From: Litsea cubeba
Lineage: Eukaryota; Streptophyta; Magnoliopsida; Laurales; Lauraceae
Reading direction: 5' to 3'
Assembly (NCBI GenBank): GCA_012931725.1
Contig: CM022946.1
Coordinates: 47,372,170-47,436,169 of the forward strand
Length of the DNA: 64,000 nucleotides
Under the pieces are notes generated by a model. The model was not told where the DNA came from. It saw nothing but the letters and a program-made list of their open reading frames with translations, and made no database searches. Positions 11,933-23,269 of the stretch are shown here, in pieces; within the stretch, counting starts at the first letter, position 1, and each line of letters starts with the position of its first letter. The position numbers and the translations under genes are program-made.

Positions 11933-11939
11933 TTTTATA
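11933..11939 (-). promoter_or_regulatory. TATA box of the antisense gene (copy A)
   Basis: TATAAAA on the - strand lies about 129 nt upstream of the ATG at 11810, in a CTCCTCTATAAAAGCAAGG context. It is conserved in copy B at 26672-26678. The expected start of transcription is near 11908, giving a 5' UTR of about 100 nt that is rich in CTT repeats. Confidence 0.65.
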
Positions 11940-12014
11940 GAGGAGAGCAAACCAAAGAAGGAAAGAAGAAAGAGGTAAGTGTTACTAATTAGTAACCTTA
12001 CCAAAAGAAAGAGA

Positions 12015-12215
12015 TTAGAAAGATTCTTTCCCAAAAGAAAGATATCTTGAAGGATTTTCTCCCAAAAAGAAATCTATGACGGATTCTTTCCCAAAAGAAA
12101 GATATCTTGAGATATTCTATCCCAAAATAAAGGGATCATGAGAGATTCTCTCCAAGTAAAGATATTCTTAGATATTCTCTATCCAAATGAGATATTTTTG
12201 GATATTCATTACAAA
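12015..12215. repeat. Tandem CCCAAAAGAAAGATATCTTGA-type repeats upstream of antisense promoter
   Basis: Five to six degenerate units of about 35-40 bp alternate a CCCAAAAGAAA box with an AGATATCT/AGATATTC box. They lie immediately upstream of the antisense TATA box. The same array is found at about 26400-26610 in copy B. A promoter role is inferred from position only. Confidence 0.7.
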
Positions 12216-12524
12216 AATGACACCATATGGGATCTAAGCCATTTCAAAAGCTTAAGGTCCCATGGGTTAGCCCATATGAGCCAGGTTTGACCACCTAGGC
12301 ACAAAAAAAAAAAAAAAAGAAAAGAGAAATTTTTTTGGGCTTTTAGTCAAAGAGAAATCCCTCTTACCAAGAGCATACAAAAATGGTTCCATGCCTCTTT
12401 TGAGTTGATTGGACCATACAAAAGAAAATTCCAAGCCCCATGAGCTTCCAAAAATCAAACCATCCAGCCTCATCTACCAAATTGAGCCAAAATCTTGAAA
12501 TTGACATTCCACAAAAATCAAACC

Positions 12525-12760
12525 AAATCCTGGTCCCCTAACTTGCCACATATAGCCTGTTAGGTCACAAGACCAAAACCAAAAACCAAAACCTGATCCC
12601 CTAACTTGCCACATACAGCCTGTTAGGTCACAAGATCAAAACCAAAATTGATCCCCCAACATTCCACATACAGCTTGTTGGGTCACACGATCAAAACCAA
12701 ACCCGACCCCCTAACCTGCCACATATAGCCTGTTAGGTCACAAGGTCAAAACCCAAATCC
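12525..12760. repeat. Four tandem ~60-bp repeats before the 3' LTR (copy A)
   Basis: Units start near 12529, 12592, 12647 and 12703 and share CCCCTAACTTGCCACATA, GCCTGTTAGGTCACA and a CAAAACC run. They are conserved in copy B at about 25860-26100. They sit between the antisense promoter and the polypurine tract. I see no coding content. Confidence 0.8.
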
Positions 12761-12964
12761 ACATCCCTGATGTCATCTTCAAAACTTTGCCTCGAGATGG
12801 TACGTGATCCCTTTCACTACCATAAAATTCCCCTGGAAGCTCAAAAGGCTACAAATACCAAAAAGAAAGACTGCTTAAAGACTCTTGGTCAAGTCACAGG
12901 CTCTCCTTCAAAAATCTCTTCGAGGCACATCGACTACAAAAGTTAAGCAACTCGCCGCTGTACC

Positions 12965-12977
12965 TCGAGGGGGCATT
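12965..12977 (+). other. Polypurine tract, copy A
   Basis: TCGAGGGGGCATT lies directly before the first TG of the 3' LTR and is the expected plus-strand primer site. Copy B has the same sequence on the - strand next to its 3' LTR (25643-25655). Confidence 0.8.
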
Positions 12978-15278
12978 TGTTGACACTAAAAATGTCACTT
13001 TGCCTCTTCAAGATCCAAAGAGCTACATGAAGTCGCAACCTGCCATAAATAGGCAATGCTGCTTCCAAAAATCAAATCTTGTCAGAATCAAACAAAAACT
13101 GCAAGATTCTTCCAGACAGCCGAAAGAGGAGTACACAAGAAGTTTCGGGCCATTTCAAAATCATTTGGCCTAACTTGGCTTCTCCGACAGCCGAAAAGGA
13201 GCTCTCGGCGGCAAAAGCTCTCCGGGACCATGGTTCCCAAGACAGAGCCTATGGATCATCTTAAAATGACTCCAATAGGTTCCCTGTCAAATTTCAAGTC
13301 AATCGGACATCGGTTGACCGCACATCAAACCGTGACATCTTCATCGCGACAAAAAACAAGTCTACAGGTGATAGGACCCCAAACGGCTTCAAAACTCAAA
13401 CAAAAGCCTATGGTTGGTCTTATTTATTGCTCAGGAGGCTTCACACCAAATTTCAGGTCATTCTGACATCGTTTGACCCAGTTTCAGCTTCTGACGGAAA
13501 ATCGGCAGCTCTGCGCGACAAAGTCTTCGGCTTTCTCAGGAAATTGGAAACTTTGCAAAATAAAATGCAAGGATTCTCATCAGGTTTCCTACAAAGAAAT
13601 TAGGCCAATAAATGGTCAAAATGTCAAGGAAAAGTACAGAAGAAAAAAGAATCGAAAAACAGCAAAAACGGACGCAAAACGGGACACGAAAGGGGGAAAA
13701 CCCCCCCAGGGTCGCAGACCCCTGCGACCCTGGGCCAGGGTCGCCGGCGACCTTGGAACCCGGGGTCGCCGGGAAAGCCCCGGAAACCCCGGTTTTCGTC
13801 ATTTTTTCGCGATTCGAGGAGCCCAGCCTCTGGTACTTTCCAAAATTCATGCTTTTGAGACACCAAGTCCTCTGACATCCGTCCAAAACACGGGTAAATC
13901 ATCAAAAGTATCGAAAACAATATTGATCGCCACCCGGTCAACCAAAAAAAGTGTGCTTTCTACCCGACCGATCGAGAAATCGACAGGACAGATGGCACCG
14001 ACCCGCTGTTGGCAACAAACACCTGAAATTACATGGTCATCTGATGTCGATCTACATGAAGATCCATCGATGATCATCGACAGAAGAATCCCAAAAGACG
14101 TGGCACGGCCCGCGACTCTTCAGCTGCTCGGCGACCACTTAATGCGATTAATTGACTAGCTTTATTACAGTCATTAATCCATTTCTTTGGACGGCCCAAT
14201 CAGAAGCAAGCATTCGGGAGTTACAAGTCAAGAGATTCATGGCATTTAACCCATGAAACTCCTCCCATCATGGCGATTAAAGGCGATTAAATGCCCTCAA
14301 TCTCCTCCGGCCAATCAGAAGCCAAGAAAAAGGAGTTACAAAATAAACAATTCAATTTTGTAACTCCTCCCATTATGCGGCTTAATGACAATAAAAGCCC
14401 ATAAACCCTCCTAAAAGGCTACCTAAAAGCCTATAAATAGGAGGGCTCTCCAAGAAGAAAAAACAACAACAACAACATCATCGACAGCAGACAGAAAAAT
14501 CAGAAATCCAGAGAAAGGAAAAAGAGAGAAAACTCTGCGGAAGTTCTACACCGGCCACCGCAACAAGGTGACAAAAGTCCCTTGGGGGGTACCCCCCCCA
14601 TGGTCCTTGCCTTCTCCTCCTGCCTCCAATGGCTTAGATGTGGCTTTTCAGCCCGTCTACTCGGCTTTTTATTGGATATAGGACCTCCTTTTGGTCTTTG
14701 TCTTCTAAAAACCCGAGGTTATAGCCAAGCCAAGCGAATCAATAGCATCCTCTGTTCTCATCTGCATGGATGATGACGAAGCCCACATATGGCTTGCGAC
14801 CGTCACTCTAAACGAGTCCTCTACAATCTCCTGAGAAGTTAGATCCTCCTTTTCTTGCTTTTCATTGTAGTTTGTATTTTTTTAAAAGAGACAAAAATCA
14901 CAATTCTTGTCTTTCATTATTGATAAGAATTGTAAATCGGCTATAAATGCCAAAAATCGGCTATAAACGCCAAAATCGGCTATAAATGCAAAAAAAAATC
15001 GCCTTTCACGGCAAACCAAGAAAAATGTCTCTTTTCTTAAATATATGTGCAATGGAAAACTTGAAAGAAGTTGATTTCCTTTTTACTTGCGAAGGTTGAT
15101 CTCCGGATCACCACTTGCAATTCCAAGTAAAAATAGAAAATCTGGCACACCCACAAAAAAAAAGAAATGTTGATGCACGCCCCCTTTGCCCCCCGGTTAC
15201 GAAAGGGTCGGAACCAAACGGACTCCCACGTCCGCCGACCTCGGTAGGAACCCGGGCATCCGGGAGCGCGGTCCATCA
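12978..15278 (+). mobile_element. 3' LTR of copy A
   Basis: The LTR is 2,301 bp, starting TGTTGACACT and ending GGTCCATCA. The boundaries are fixed by alignment to the two LTRs of copy B. The TATA box is TATAAATA at 14432-14439, so U3 is about 1.48 kb and R-U5 about 0.8 kb. U3 holds GC-rich palindromes built on CAGGGTCGC at about 13700-13790, and U5 holds three GGCTATAAATGCC units at 14936-14990. Open frames inside it have no recognisable domain and I treat them as chance. Confidence 0.95.
14432..14439 (+). promoter_or_regulatory. LTR TATA box, copy A
   Basis: TATAAATA sits in a CCTATAAATAGGAGGGC context typical of plant LTR promoters. It is followed about 30 bp later by the AACAACAACAACATC leader. 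In copy B the reverse complement is at 24167-24174 and 43476-43483. Confidence 0.7.
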
Positions 15279-17010
15279 CGTTGCAGTCAGGTGGGAGAGA
15301 TAAAGCTGGTTTCACAGAAACAGACTTTCAAAATCATATTAGAGACAAAAATGAGGAAACAAAGGACAATGATGGTGATATGTTTTACGAATACTTTAGA
15401 CAATGGAAGGAGAGAGATCCAAGGAATGCTTTTTCTATTGAGAAAGATGATGAGTACCACATCAAACATGTGTTTTGGGCTGATTATTATTTTCAGAAGT
15501 CATATGAGGAGTTCGGTGATGTTGTCTCGTTTGATACAACGTACAACACAAACAGATATGGTCTCACTTTTGGCGCATTCACTGGAATTAATCATCATAA
15601 TCAGTCCATACTATTTGGATGCTACCTAATCTCAAATGAGACTTTTGATACATGTGTTTGGGTTTTCAATAAATGGCTTGAAGCAATGCCGGGAGACCCA
15701 CCAAAGTCCATCTTGACAGATCAGGACCCCGCAATGACAAAAGTCATTGGGTTTGTTCTTCCAAATACGAGCCACCGTTATTGTTTGTGGCACATCATGG
15801 AAAATTTACAAAAGAATTTAGGTGGAGTTGCGATACATAAGAATGACTTGATCCCAACTATTAAAAAAATCGCATTCAACTCTTTGACAACCGAGGAATT
15901 TGAGTTGGGTTGGAAGAATATCTTGATAAAAGAGGATGTTGCAAACAACGTTTGGCTAAATGGGATGTACGATATCCGTCATATGTGGGTGCCTATATAT
16001 ATGAGACACCTTTTTTTTTGGAGGGATGTCTACAACTGGAAGGAGTGAAAGTATCAATGCCTTTTTAAAGCAATATGTGACACAAAAGAATGGTCTGTGT
16101 GGTTTTATGTTTCGGTTTAAGCAAGGGATTGCAACTCAAAAATACCGTCAATTGGAGGCAATTCATGACACTTCTAATGGAAGGCCAAAATTAATGACCG
16201 ACTTTCCAATGGAGAGGCAAATGTCACAAATATAATACAAAGAAGATGTTTGATAAGTTCCAGGATCAGTTCATGTACATAACATCTGGCATAGCTGAGA
16301 TTGTAAACGATGATGTGGAATAAAGAATTTATAATGTTTCATCATTCAAAGATAACAATGAAATCAAGAGGGTTTTCATTTTCAAAAAGGTTGAAAAAGA
16401 AGCAAAATGTTCTTGTCAACTATTTGAATTCAAAGACATTCCATGTGGACACATCATCTGCGTTTTGAAGCAAGAGAAAATATACACACTACCCGAACAA
16501 TACATTTTGAAAAGATGGACAAGGTATGCAAGGGTAGACGATGATTCTGACAAAAGTACGTGCTCTGCATTTGACGGGTCATTGCTAGCACGACATGGAG
16601 ATTTATCATATGATGCTGCAAATATCATTGATGAAGCGTCATTGTGTAAGGAAGCGTATCATCATGCAAAATCAGTTCTACAAGACCTTAAAAAAAAGAT
16701 TCGCGAGATAAATGAAAAGGCAGTGATCGCAGAAGATGATCCTAAGAGAAAAAATAAAAGTGCAAGGCCTGTAGAGAGATATCTTCCACCGAAGCATGCA
16801 ATTACAAAGGGTCGTCCAAAGAGATTGAAATCCTCTAAGGAAAAAGCAAGGAAGAAAGATCGACTTTGCTGCAGATGTGGCAAGCGCGGGGTTGCACATG
16901 ACAGATGCAATTGCCCGGGGCTTAACAAGAGGTACCGTTCGGTTGATCTTTTTCCTACCAATGCATTTTCCTATACAAGAGGTACCACTCAATTTAATAT
17001 ACATTGACAT
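15279..17010 (+). pseudogene. FAR1/FRS-type (MULE transposase-derived) pseudogene, interrupted by copy A
   Basis: The translation begins at the LTR junction without a start, so the N-terminal part lies beyond copy A. Residues from 15400 match the FAR1/FRS layout: a VFWAD-like motif, then FGDVVSFDTTY (about 15510-15545) and ILTDQDPAMTK (about 15710-15740) carrying two catalytic-type aspartates of the MULE transposase domain, and HRYCLWHIM. A SWIM zinc finger C-S-C...C-G-H is at about 16408-16455, and a CCHC-like knuckle lies at about 16868-16915. Breaks are a frameshift in the ten-T run near 16010-16020, a frameshift/stop near 16235, and a TAA at 16321-16323. Family members are DNA-binding regulators or domesticated transposases, but this copy is dead. 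It could instead be a MULE transposase relic. Confidence 0.88.
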
Positions 17011-18677
17011 GCTTTGTTTAATCCGTTTTGCATGTACTTATTTTAGTAGTGTAGAGAACAACAATGAGCCATTAAATGAAAATGAGGCATCAGAGAGATC
17101 TTCTGAGGATGAGGCATTAACACAAGTAGTAGGTATACATTTTTCCCTTCTTACTAATCAGTCCATCTTTTTAAAAAATTATTATCATAGTAATGGTTTC
17201 TTTACATTATTATTATCATACTAATTAGTCCATGTTTGGTGGCAGGATGTATTGATGCTCATGTTGGATCAGCTGATACTTGAGGTGTTTTGGGTTGATA
17301 TATTGAAGGTGTTTTGGGATGATATATTTTTGGTGCATTTGGTTATTCGAAGTTGTACTGTTTCTATAAAAATAGAGGGGTGAATATTTTATGAAGAAAT
17401 CAGGTGAAATGAAATGCTCATGTTGGATCATCTGATACCCGATGGTGTTTTGGGATAATATATTTTTGCTGCATTTGGTTCTTCATAGTTGTATTGTTTT
17501 TATAAGAATAGAAGAGGAATGTTGGATATTATGCTCATGTTTGTATTGAAGATTGTGAAGAAGTCAGGTAAATTAAAATGCTCATGTTTTTGTAGCAGCT
17601 GACATTCAGAGATAAACTACCAATAATGCAATGACCCTAAGATGCATGTATTTGAATCTCTCTGTTGTTCAAACACACATTTGTTTGCCCCTGCTCCAAA
17701 AAAGGTAAATTGTACAACGCTCGTTTCTTGGACCCACACTGATGGAAATTTCTTCCTGGATGGTGGCCGAGTATTTTAAGGTTTCTCAATGGAAGAGATA
17801 GTTAGATTGCTTTGGATTGTGTTGTGTTTTTGTTTTTTAAAGAAGAATGTAGATGGTTGAATTTGATTGTTTTGTTCTTCTCAGTCATGAAATTTCTGAG
17901 TCAAGTCCAGACAAATTATATGATGTGCTAGTGTGCCTATTTATATTGTTGTGCTCAAGGTATTTGAAGCCATGTACAAATGGTGCCCATGGTTCTCTAA
18001 TCCAAACTGTTTTGTGACTTTTGTCTATCTTATTCCAATTGCTCCTGAGGATCCAAACAGGGCCTAACCCAATAATGCATGCAGTATGTTGGATAGATAT
18101 ATGTAGCAGATCTACTACAGACAAGCAAAGTTAAATGGAGAAAAAACAAGTAAGAAATTAGGAGATATCTGGGATTTGTATGCAACGGAGGAGGTTCCCG
18201 GTTGTATCATGAGAGGTCACACCTACACCTCTCATTCCTCTCACCTTCGTCTCTCATTTTATTATCACCCATGAAACTCCTTCCATTCTTCTGCTTCCCT
18301 ACAAATAGCAAAACCAACTTACATTTCCAGCATTTCACTTCACTTCAACCTGTAATGCTAATATTAGTTTTGCCAAGTTTCTGGTTTGATTTCGATTCAG
18401 ATCCTAGATTGGAACTATTAGTTGTAGTTGGGCCATTTATCTCTTAAAGTGGGAGCACACAATCACTAGAAGCACATTGTTTTTTCTTGGCACAAAAAAA
18501 AAAAAGGGTTGGGACTTGCTTAGAACAGAATAATCTAAACAAGTTATGAGATCATCTCAATCAATATACCATTAAAACCCATTAGAGCAAAGTATTCATG
18601 CTTGATCAAAATATAACATTAAACCAACTGCCATTAGATTCACCCCAAAAAGCACACATGCTGGTTCAAAATATACA
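17011..18677. other. Intergenic, no supported gene; 3' flank of FRS pseudogene
   Basis: This stretch is AT-rich. A short open piece at about 17049-17130, preceded by TTATTTTAG and followed by GTAGGTA, could be a final exon of the FRS pseudogene. I cannot confirm it. The repeat at 17255-17590 is listed separately. Nothing else is recognised. Confidence 0.5.
17255..17590 (+). repeat. ~160-bp tandem repeat, two units plus a partial third
   Basis: The block starting ATGCTCATGTTGGATCA and containing GGTGTTTTGGGATGATATAT occurs at 17255 and 17414, and its start recurs at 17579. Units are diverged by substitutions and small indels. Confidence 0.75.
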
Positions 18678-19139
18678 TCACACATTTGTCATCGTGCAGA
18701 TCACAATTACAAGACAACTGACAAACACCAATACAGAAAGACATTTGTTTATTTCTTTCCTTTCTTCAGCCACATGTCTCATCTCCTCAACTGCAACACA
18801 TATGTTCTCACTCAGTTTGTCCATTGTCTTCTTCACATCCTCCATAAGCGCTGCCACATTCTTGTCATAGTCAACTTCATCTTTCCATATGAATCTACCA
18901 CAACCCTTTTTATCCTACAAAAAGAGAAGGCATTAACCCCATATTAATGCTGGTATGTTTTTAATCGGCACATCATAACATTGTCGTTAAATTAAAAACT
19001 TAAAAATATATACCTTCCAATTAGGACATCTCCAAAACTTCCTATTTGGATTATAATTTGTATGAGAGGTCAGACAAATCATCTCTCCACATGAGCATTT
19101 TGGCACGTAATCACTAGAAATAGAATACGATGATGCCAT
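18678..19139 (-). CDS. Small GRF-type zinc-finger protein with C-terminal membrane segment, two exons
   Basis: Exons on the - strand are 19139-19014 (42 codons) and 18914-18678 (78 codons plus TGA). The intron at 19013-18915 is GT..AG and phase 0, giving 120 residues. The GRF zinc finger spans the junction: C-S-C-G near residues 15-18, TSHTNYNPNRKFWRCP, then G-C-G-R-F-I-W in exon 2. A charged helical stretch follows, and a hydrophobic segment (about residues 98-116) ends the protein. This layout matches the plant At4g04775-like GRF family, whose function is unknown. An AG acceptor just before the ATG suggests a 5' UTR intron. No lesion is visible. It converges with the FRS pseudogene. Confidence 0.85.
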
Positions 19140-22100
19140 GCTATCGACCTACGAAAATGACCATTTGATGAGACTACAATAGAAAAAATAATTAAAACAC
19201 ATGTACAACTAAACAATTTAAAGGACATGAATGCTAAAGATTGTGGTTACAATCTGACTATGAAATGGTTAAAACCCTCAGTGTGTCCCATTGATGATTC
19301 AAATCAAGCAAATGGTTAAAATTCAAGCAAATGCAATAACTTGATGATTCAGATAAGACCTGCTCAACTCACTGATGGGTATTACCATAATATCATTACC
19401 AAAATTAAAAAAATTTAAAAATAAATAAAAATTAAGGAAAGCTTACATAAATTAAAAAAAAGGGTCTCAAAATTGAACAAAGAAGAACTTGGGTGTTGAT
19501 CATTTACTGTCTTTAATCCATAGAAATCAATAAACAGCCAAAAAATATAAAAAAAAAAACCCAATAATAAAAGAAATAAAGAACTGGCTATTCAAACACT
19601 TATGTATGTACCCCTGAATATTAATTCATTAAGAGGAAGCAACAAAGTGGGTGCTGAATCATTTAAATTGAAACAAAATCAAACCCACAAATGCAGCTCT
19701 TTATACTTTGACAAACTCGTATGAACCCATTTGCAACAATGCATTTGAATCAATGTAAGCATACTTGTTATTTATTTCATTTCCACTTGCAGCTAGAAGT
19801 GATGCAAGAGCGTAGGAATTAGAGAAGCCCTGCTAGCATTTCAGTTGCTACAGAGGTAAAGCTTGGACTCTAAAAACTTCAGTCCACTCAACACTAGACA
19901 AGGAATTGAACTTTAAATTACAACTTTAAAGACTGTAAAACCAATGTTAGCATGCTCCTAGTTTCTTTTTGAATGGTAGCAAATTGTCCCATTTTTTGCA
20001 CACATCAAAAGGAAGAATAGATCTTTTCCATTCCCCCTCCCAAAATTGACACGAATCCAGGTATTCCCACAGGCTTTGTAGTCATTCCTAAAGGAGCCTA
20101 TATATGTGTAGTAGTGGGCATAGTTAAGTAAGAAATCTACACAGCAACACTCTAGATGCAATCCAATCATAGGAAATTAAAGAGGACTAAAAAATCTTAT
20201 CGTGTATTATTTTGGATTAAAAAAAATCAGCCTCGTCGTCATCAGCAGCAATATAGTCTTATCATCCATCTAAAGGCAATCAGCGAGTTTGTCGACCTTG
20301 TCCCTCCACCACCACCCTTACCCAGTGCAAACAGCTGACCAAATCACAGAAACCATAATCGTCAAAATTCCCCTTTTCGCCTCTTCTCCATCGATTTCCA
20401 GAAAACCCAAAAAAAAGGGAAAAAAGAGAAATCTGACCTTCCTTCCTTGCTGGGTCGGTTGAGAGGGTTTCAACGGCGATGCAGACAACGCTGGAGTTGA
20501 TCTGTGAGTCCTCTTTGCTTCTATTTGACCTGCAAATGGGCTCAGCTTCTTTGTTTCTCTTCTTTACTGATGGAGATGAAAAAACCTAGGGCTCAGCTTC
20601 TCTGCTTCTGTGCCTCTCTCGAGATATAGAGGGAAGGATGTAATGGTTGAACGGAGAAGAGGAAAGGGCTCTTTTGCTCTGGGATTTTGGAAGAAGAAAG
20701 ACGATGGAGACGCCCAGACTTCGGAGATGGAGATGGAGAGCAGACGCTGCACAGTAACTTCGGAGATGGAGAGGAGATGCTGCACAAGGGCTGGAGTGGA
20801 GAGCAGTCGAAAATCCGGAGAAGATGAAAGGGATTCGAATGGAATGGTTGAAAGGGGAAGAGGGTTCAGTTCTTTGCTCTGGGATTTTGGAACGAAATGA
20901 AAAGGGGGGAAGTGAAAAGGTTGGGCACCCAATGTCAATAGCAGCCGTTATATCTAAAAGGTGGCAGTCGTTGGATCCATTTTGACGATCCAACGGCTGC
21001 TATTGGACTTCTCACATAATGAGTGTGAATAGTTCCCAAAACCCCATTTTCCTCATTTTTCCCTTCTTCCTCCCATTGTTTTCTCCCTTTCCCTGGCTGT
21101 TTCCTTTCCTACTTCCTCAAAAGGTCCTTACCTTGATGATTTAGACACCCAAAAATAATCATACAACAAAGATAATGAAACGAATAAACTATATATCAAA
21201 ACCCTAATGAACTTTTCTCAAAAAGTAAACATGAAATTTAGGCTCTATGGTAGATAATGAATGCATACCTTGTTAATGGAGATCAACAACCTCCATAATG
21301 AATATTCAAGGTTGAGGGAGAGTTTTGTTCTGGTTCATTTTGGAACAGAAAACCAGTAATCGCAGATGATAAAGGTCGAAGAAGAGGCAAATTTGATGAA
21401 TTAGCAAAGACATCGATACTAATTGTCGATATTAAGCGACGACGTCGTCACTTGTTGAAAAAAGACAAAAAAAATGAATATTTTGGAGGGAATATCAATT
21501 CTGTTGCATCAAAACTATGGGTACCTCTTTTGCTTAGTGGACCTCTAAGGTGCTTTTTTGGATAAAATTCTCGTATTTAATTATTGAAAGGGACATTTAC
21601 CAAAAAAAAAATCCCCTTAAATATGGTAACCACTACTGTGGACCCCAAATTTTTATAATACCAGCCAAGGACCTCCCTCCCAAAACCCATTTCCCCCCTT
21701 ATGCAATTGCTTAGTTGATATCAACAAAACCCTAATTTTAGGAATCGTCCCTTTCACCTAAACAGACAAAAATAGAAGAAAAAAACAAGAAGAATGAGAA
21801 AAACAATCCACACGCCCATCTCCTGTGGTAGCAGAAACACCAGAACTCGATTCCTCTTTTCCTCTGCATCAAAATCAAAGCCTTAGAAGAAATCCTCAAA
21901 TCTCAGGACTTGGTTTTCAAGGTAAGAAACCTGATTCTTTCATAAAACCTGCGATTTCCATGAATCATTTCCACGGGGAGCTAACGATCTGCTTGTTTGT
22001 CATGGTTCAAAGTTTTTTTGAACTTGATGTATGAGACTGCCATTTGTAAAGGTTGATCTGTGTTCCCACACAACTGAAGGCATCGATTAGATGACTACCT

Positions 22101-22499
22101 TTTGTAATTCTTGATTATTGAACTCTATTTTTGCTGAGATTTCCAATATGCCCAAAAAATCTGAAACGAAGCTTGGGAAAGAGGTACTAAGCGGTTGATC
22201 CTTCAACCATATATCATTCCATAGAGATGTTTTTGTGCCATCTCTAACCTGGCACATAATGTTGGATCGAAGAATGGAGCCTTCTTTCTGAATTCTTTTT
22301 CAAATACACGAACCAGATTTGGCGGTGTTGGAGTGCCAAACCAGATTTGGATTTCAGATATCTTTGGTTCAACAAGTTGGCCCTACATTTTTGGCCAAAA
22401 CTATATTGTTGTGGAATTTTAAAACTACAAGTATGTTAGTATTTTTATGTTGGCTAATTGATGGGTTGGACAAAACTCTGGGTCCATTGAGTTGTAATT
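19140..22499. other. Intergenic, no supported gene
   Basis: AT-rich at 19140-20300. At 20600-20910 there is a local duplication: TTTGCTCTGGGATTTTGGAA occurs near 20672 and 20874, and CTTCGGAGATGGAGA occurs twice near 20719 and 20758. Open frames on both strands there are Ser/Pro- or Glu/Arg-rich with no domain. A stretch at about 21800-21925 followed by GTAAGAAACC looks like a plant 5' UTR exon, but I cannot link it to a gene. Confidence 0.5.
20931..21006. repeat. Short inverted repeat around GATCCAACGGCTGCTATTGG
   Basis: CAATAGCAGCCGTT at about 20936-20949 and AACGGCTGCTATTGG at about 20991-21005 form inverted arms, with a second partial left arm CAGTCGTTGGATC between them. It could be a MITE end or a promoter hairpin. 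The identity is not established. Confidence 0.5.
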
Positions 22500-23264
22500 T
22501 CTATTTTATTTAGAATGAACCGTGGCTGTGTCACAGAAGAGCTGAAGAGAAGAAAAAGAAGACGGCGAACACTCCCAAGCCCGATCGATCGGAGCCTCAG
22601 TCCGATCGATCAGATTGAAATCAGCCCCAGGTATTGGGCAGTCCGATGGATCGGAGGCATCGTCCGATCGATCGGACAGGTGCGTAGAATTCTGGGAAAC
22701 TCTCTTTTTCTGATACAAAATTGTTTACTTTGGGACTATGTTTTCCAATTTGAGTTCTACTTGTGCACTAAGTCCAAGGCACATATTTGGGGCTATTTAT
22801 AGGGTGTTTCTCTCGACCCTAAAAGTGCCCACTCTCATTAATCTGAGTCAGAGATATCTTAGGAGAGGGATTAATTCTCTAGAGCCATTGAGAGATCGTT
22901 CTGAAGGACTGCTCTAGAAGGTCATTGTTGCTTCTACCTTTCTTGTAGAAGATAGTTCATCTTGACTGACAAGGTGATGGGAGATCAAGTAAGGAGAACG
23001 GGGCATGGTGGATGTCGTGTTAGTGGATTCTTTGCAAGAACAACTACAGTCCTTAGGTCAAGGTATAGACTAAGGTAAAGGAGCTTGTGAGTATATATTG
23101 TCACTGTTCGTGAACTTTTGATTTCTGGTTTGTGGTTTTTCTCCCTGGATAGGGTTTCCACACTAAATATTGTGCCTGCCTTCTTGTGGTGTGTGATTGG
23201 TAGATAGCTAGTTCTATATTGTCTGATTGTTTATTCCCGCTGCATTGATTAGTTAAATTAGAAC
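22500..23264 (+). mobile_element. Possible LTR remnant (copia-like) serving as target of copy B
   Basis: The layout resembles an LTR. A U3-like part holds four CCGATCGATCGGA-type motifs (22580-22680). A TATTTATAGG box lies near 22793. A downstream stretch contains TTTTTCTCCCTGGATAGGG near 23140, which resembles U5 of plant copia elements. No second LTR or pol was found beside it. Copy B is inserted at its right edge, and the sequence resumes at 44944. Confidence 0.35.
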
Positions 23265-23269
23265 TAGTG
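23265..23269. other. Target-site duplication of copy B, left
   Basis: TAGTG directly precedes the LTR boundary and is repeated at 44939-44943. Five bp is the usual length for Ty3/gypsy integration. Confidence 0.93.

Larger units (their letters stand above)
1..15278 (+). mobile_element. Tat-lineage Ty3/gypsy retrotransposon, copy A (5' end outside window)
   Basis: Copy A runs from inside gag at base 1 to the end of its 3' LTR. The order is gag, damaged pol, tandem-repeat region, antisense spliced gene, its promoter region, polypurine tract, 3' LTR. It is nearly identical to copy B, which lies inverted about 8 kb downstream, and comparison with B locates its lesions. A 3,076-bp deletion joins gag to the middle of RT. 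Further lesions are one extra base near 3650 and stop codons at 4079, about 4168 and 5382. The element cannot transpose on its own. The lineage call rests on the second RNase H and the antisense ORF. The target duplication after the LTR should be CGTTG (15279-15283), but its partner is outside the window. Confidence 0.95.

Noticed and set aside
13473..14159. Open frames of 60-230 codons inside the LTRs (also 24570-25251 and 43756-44547)
   Set aside because: They recur because the LTR is repeated three times. Composition follows the GC-rich palindromes, frames on both strands are equally open, and no domain is seen.
20564..20993. Ser/Pro-rich open frames on - and Glu/Arg-rich frame on +
   Set aside because: Local duplication with biased composition; no domain and no splice support.
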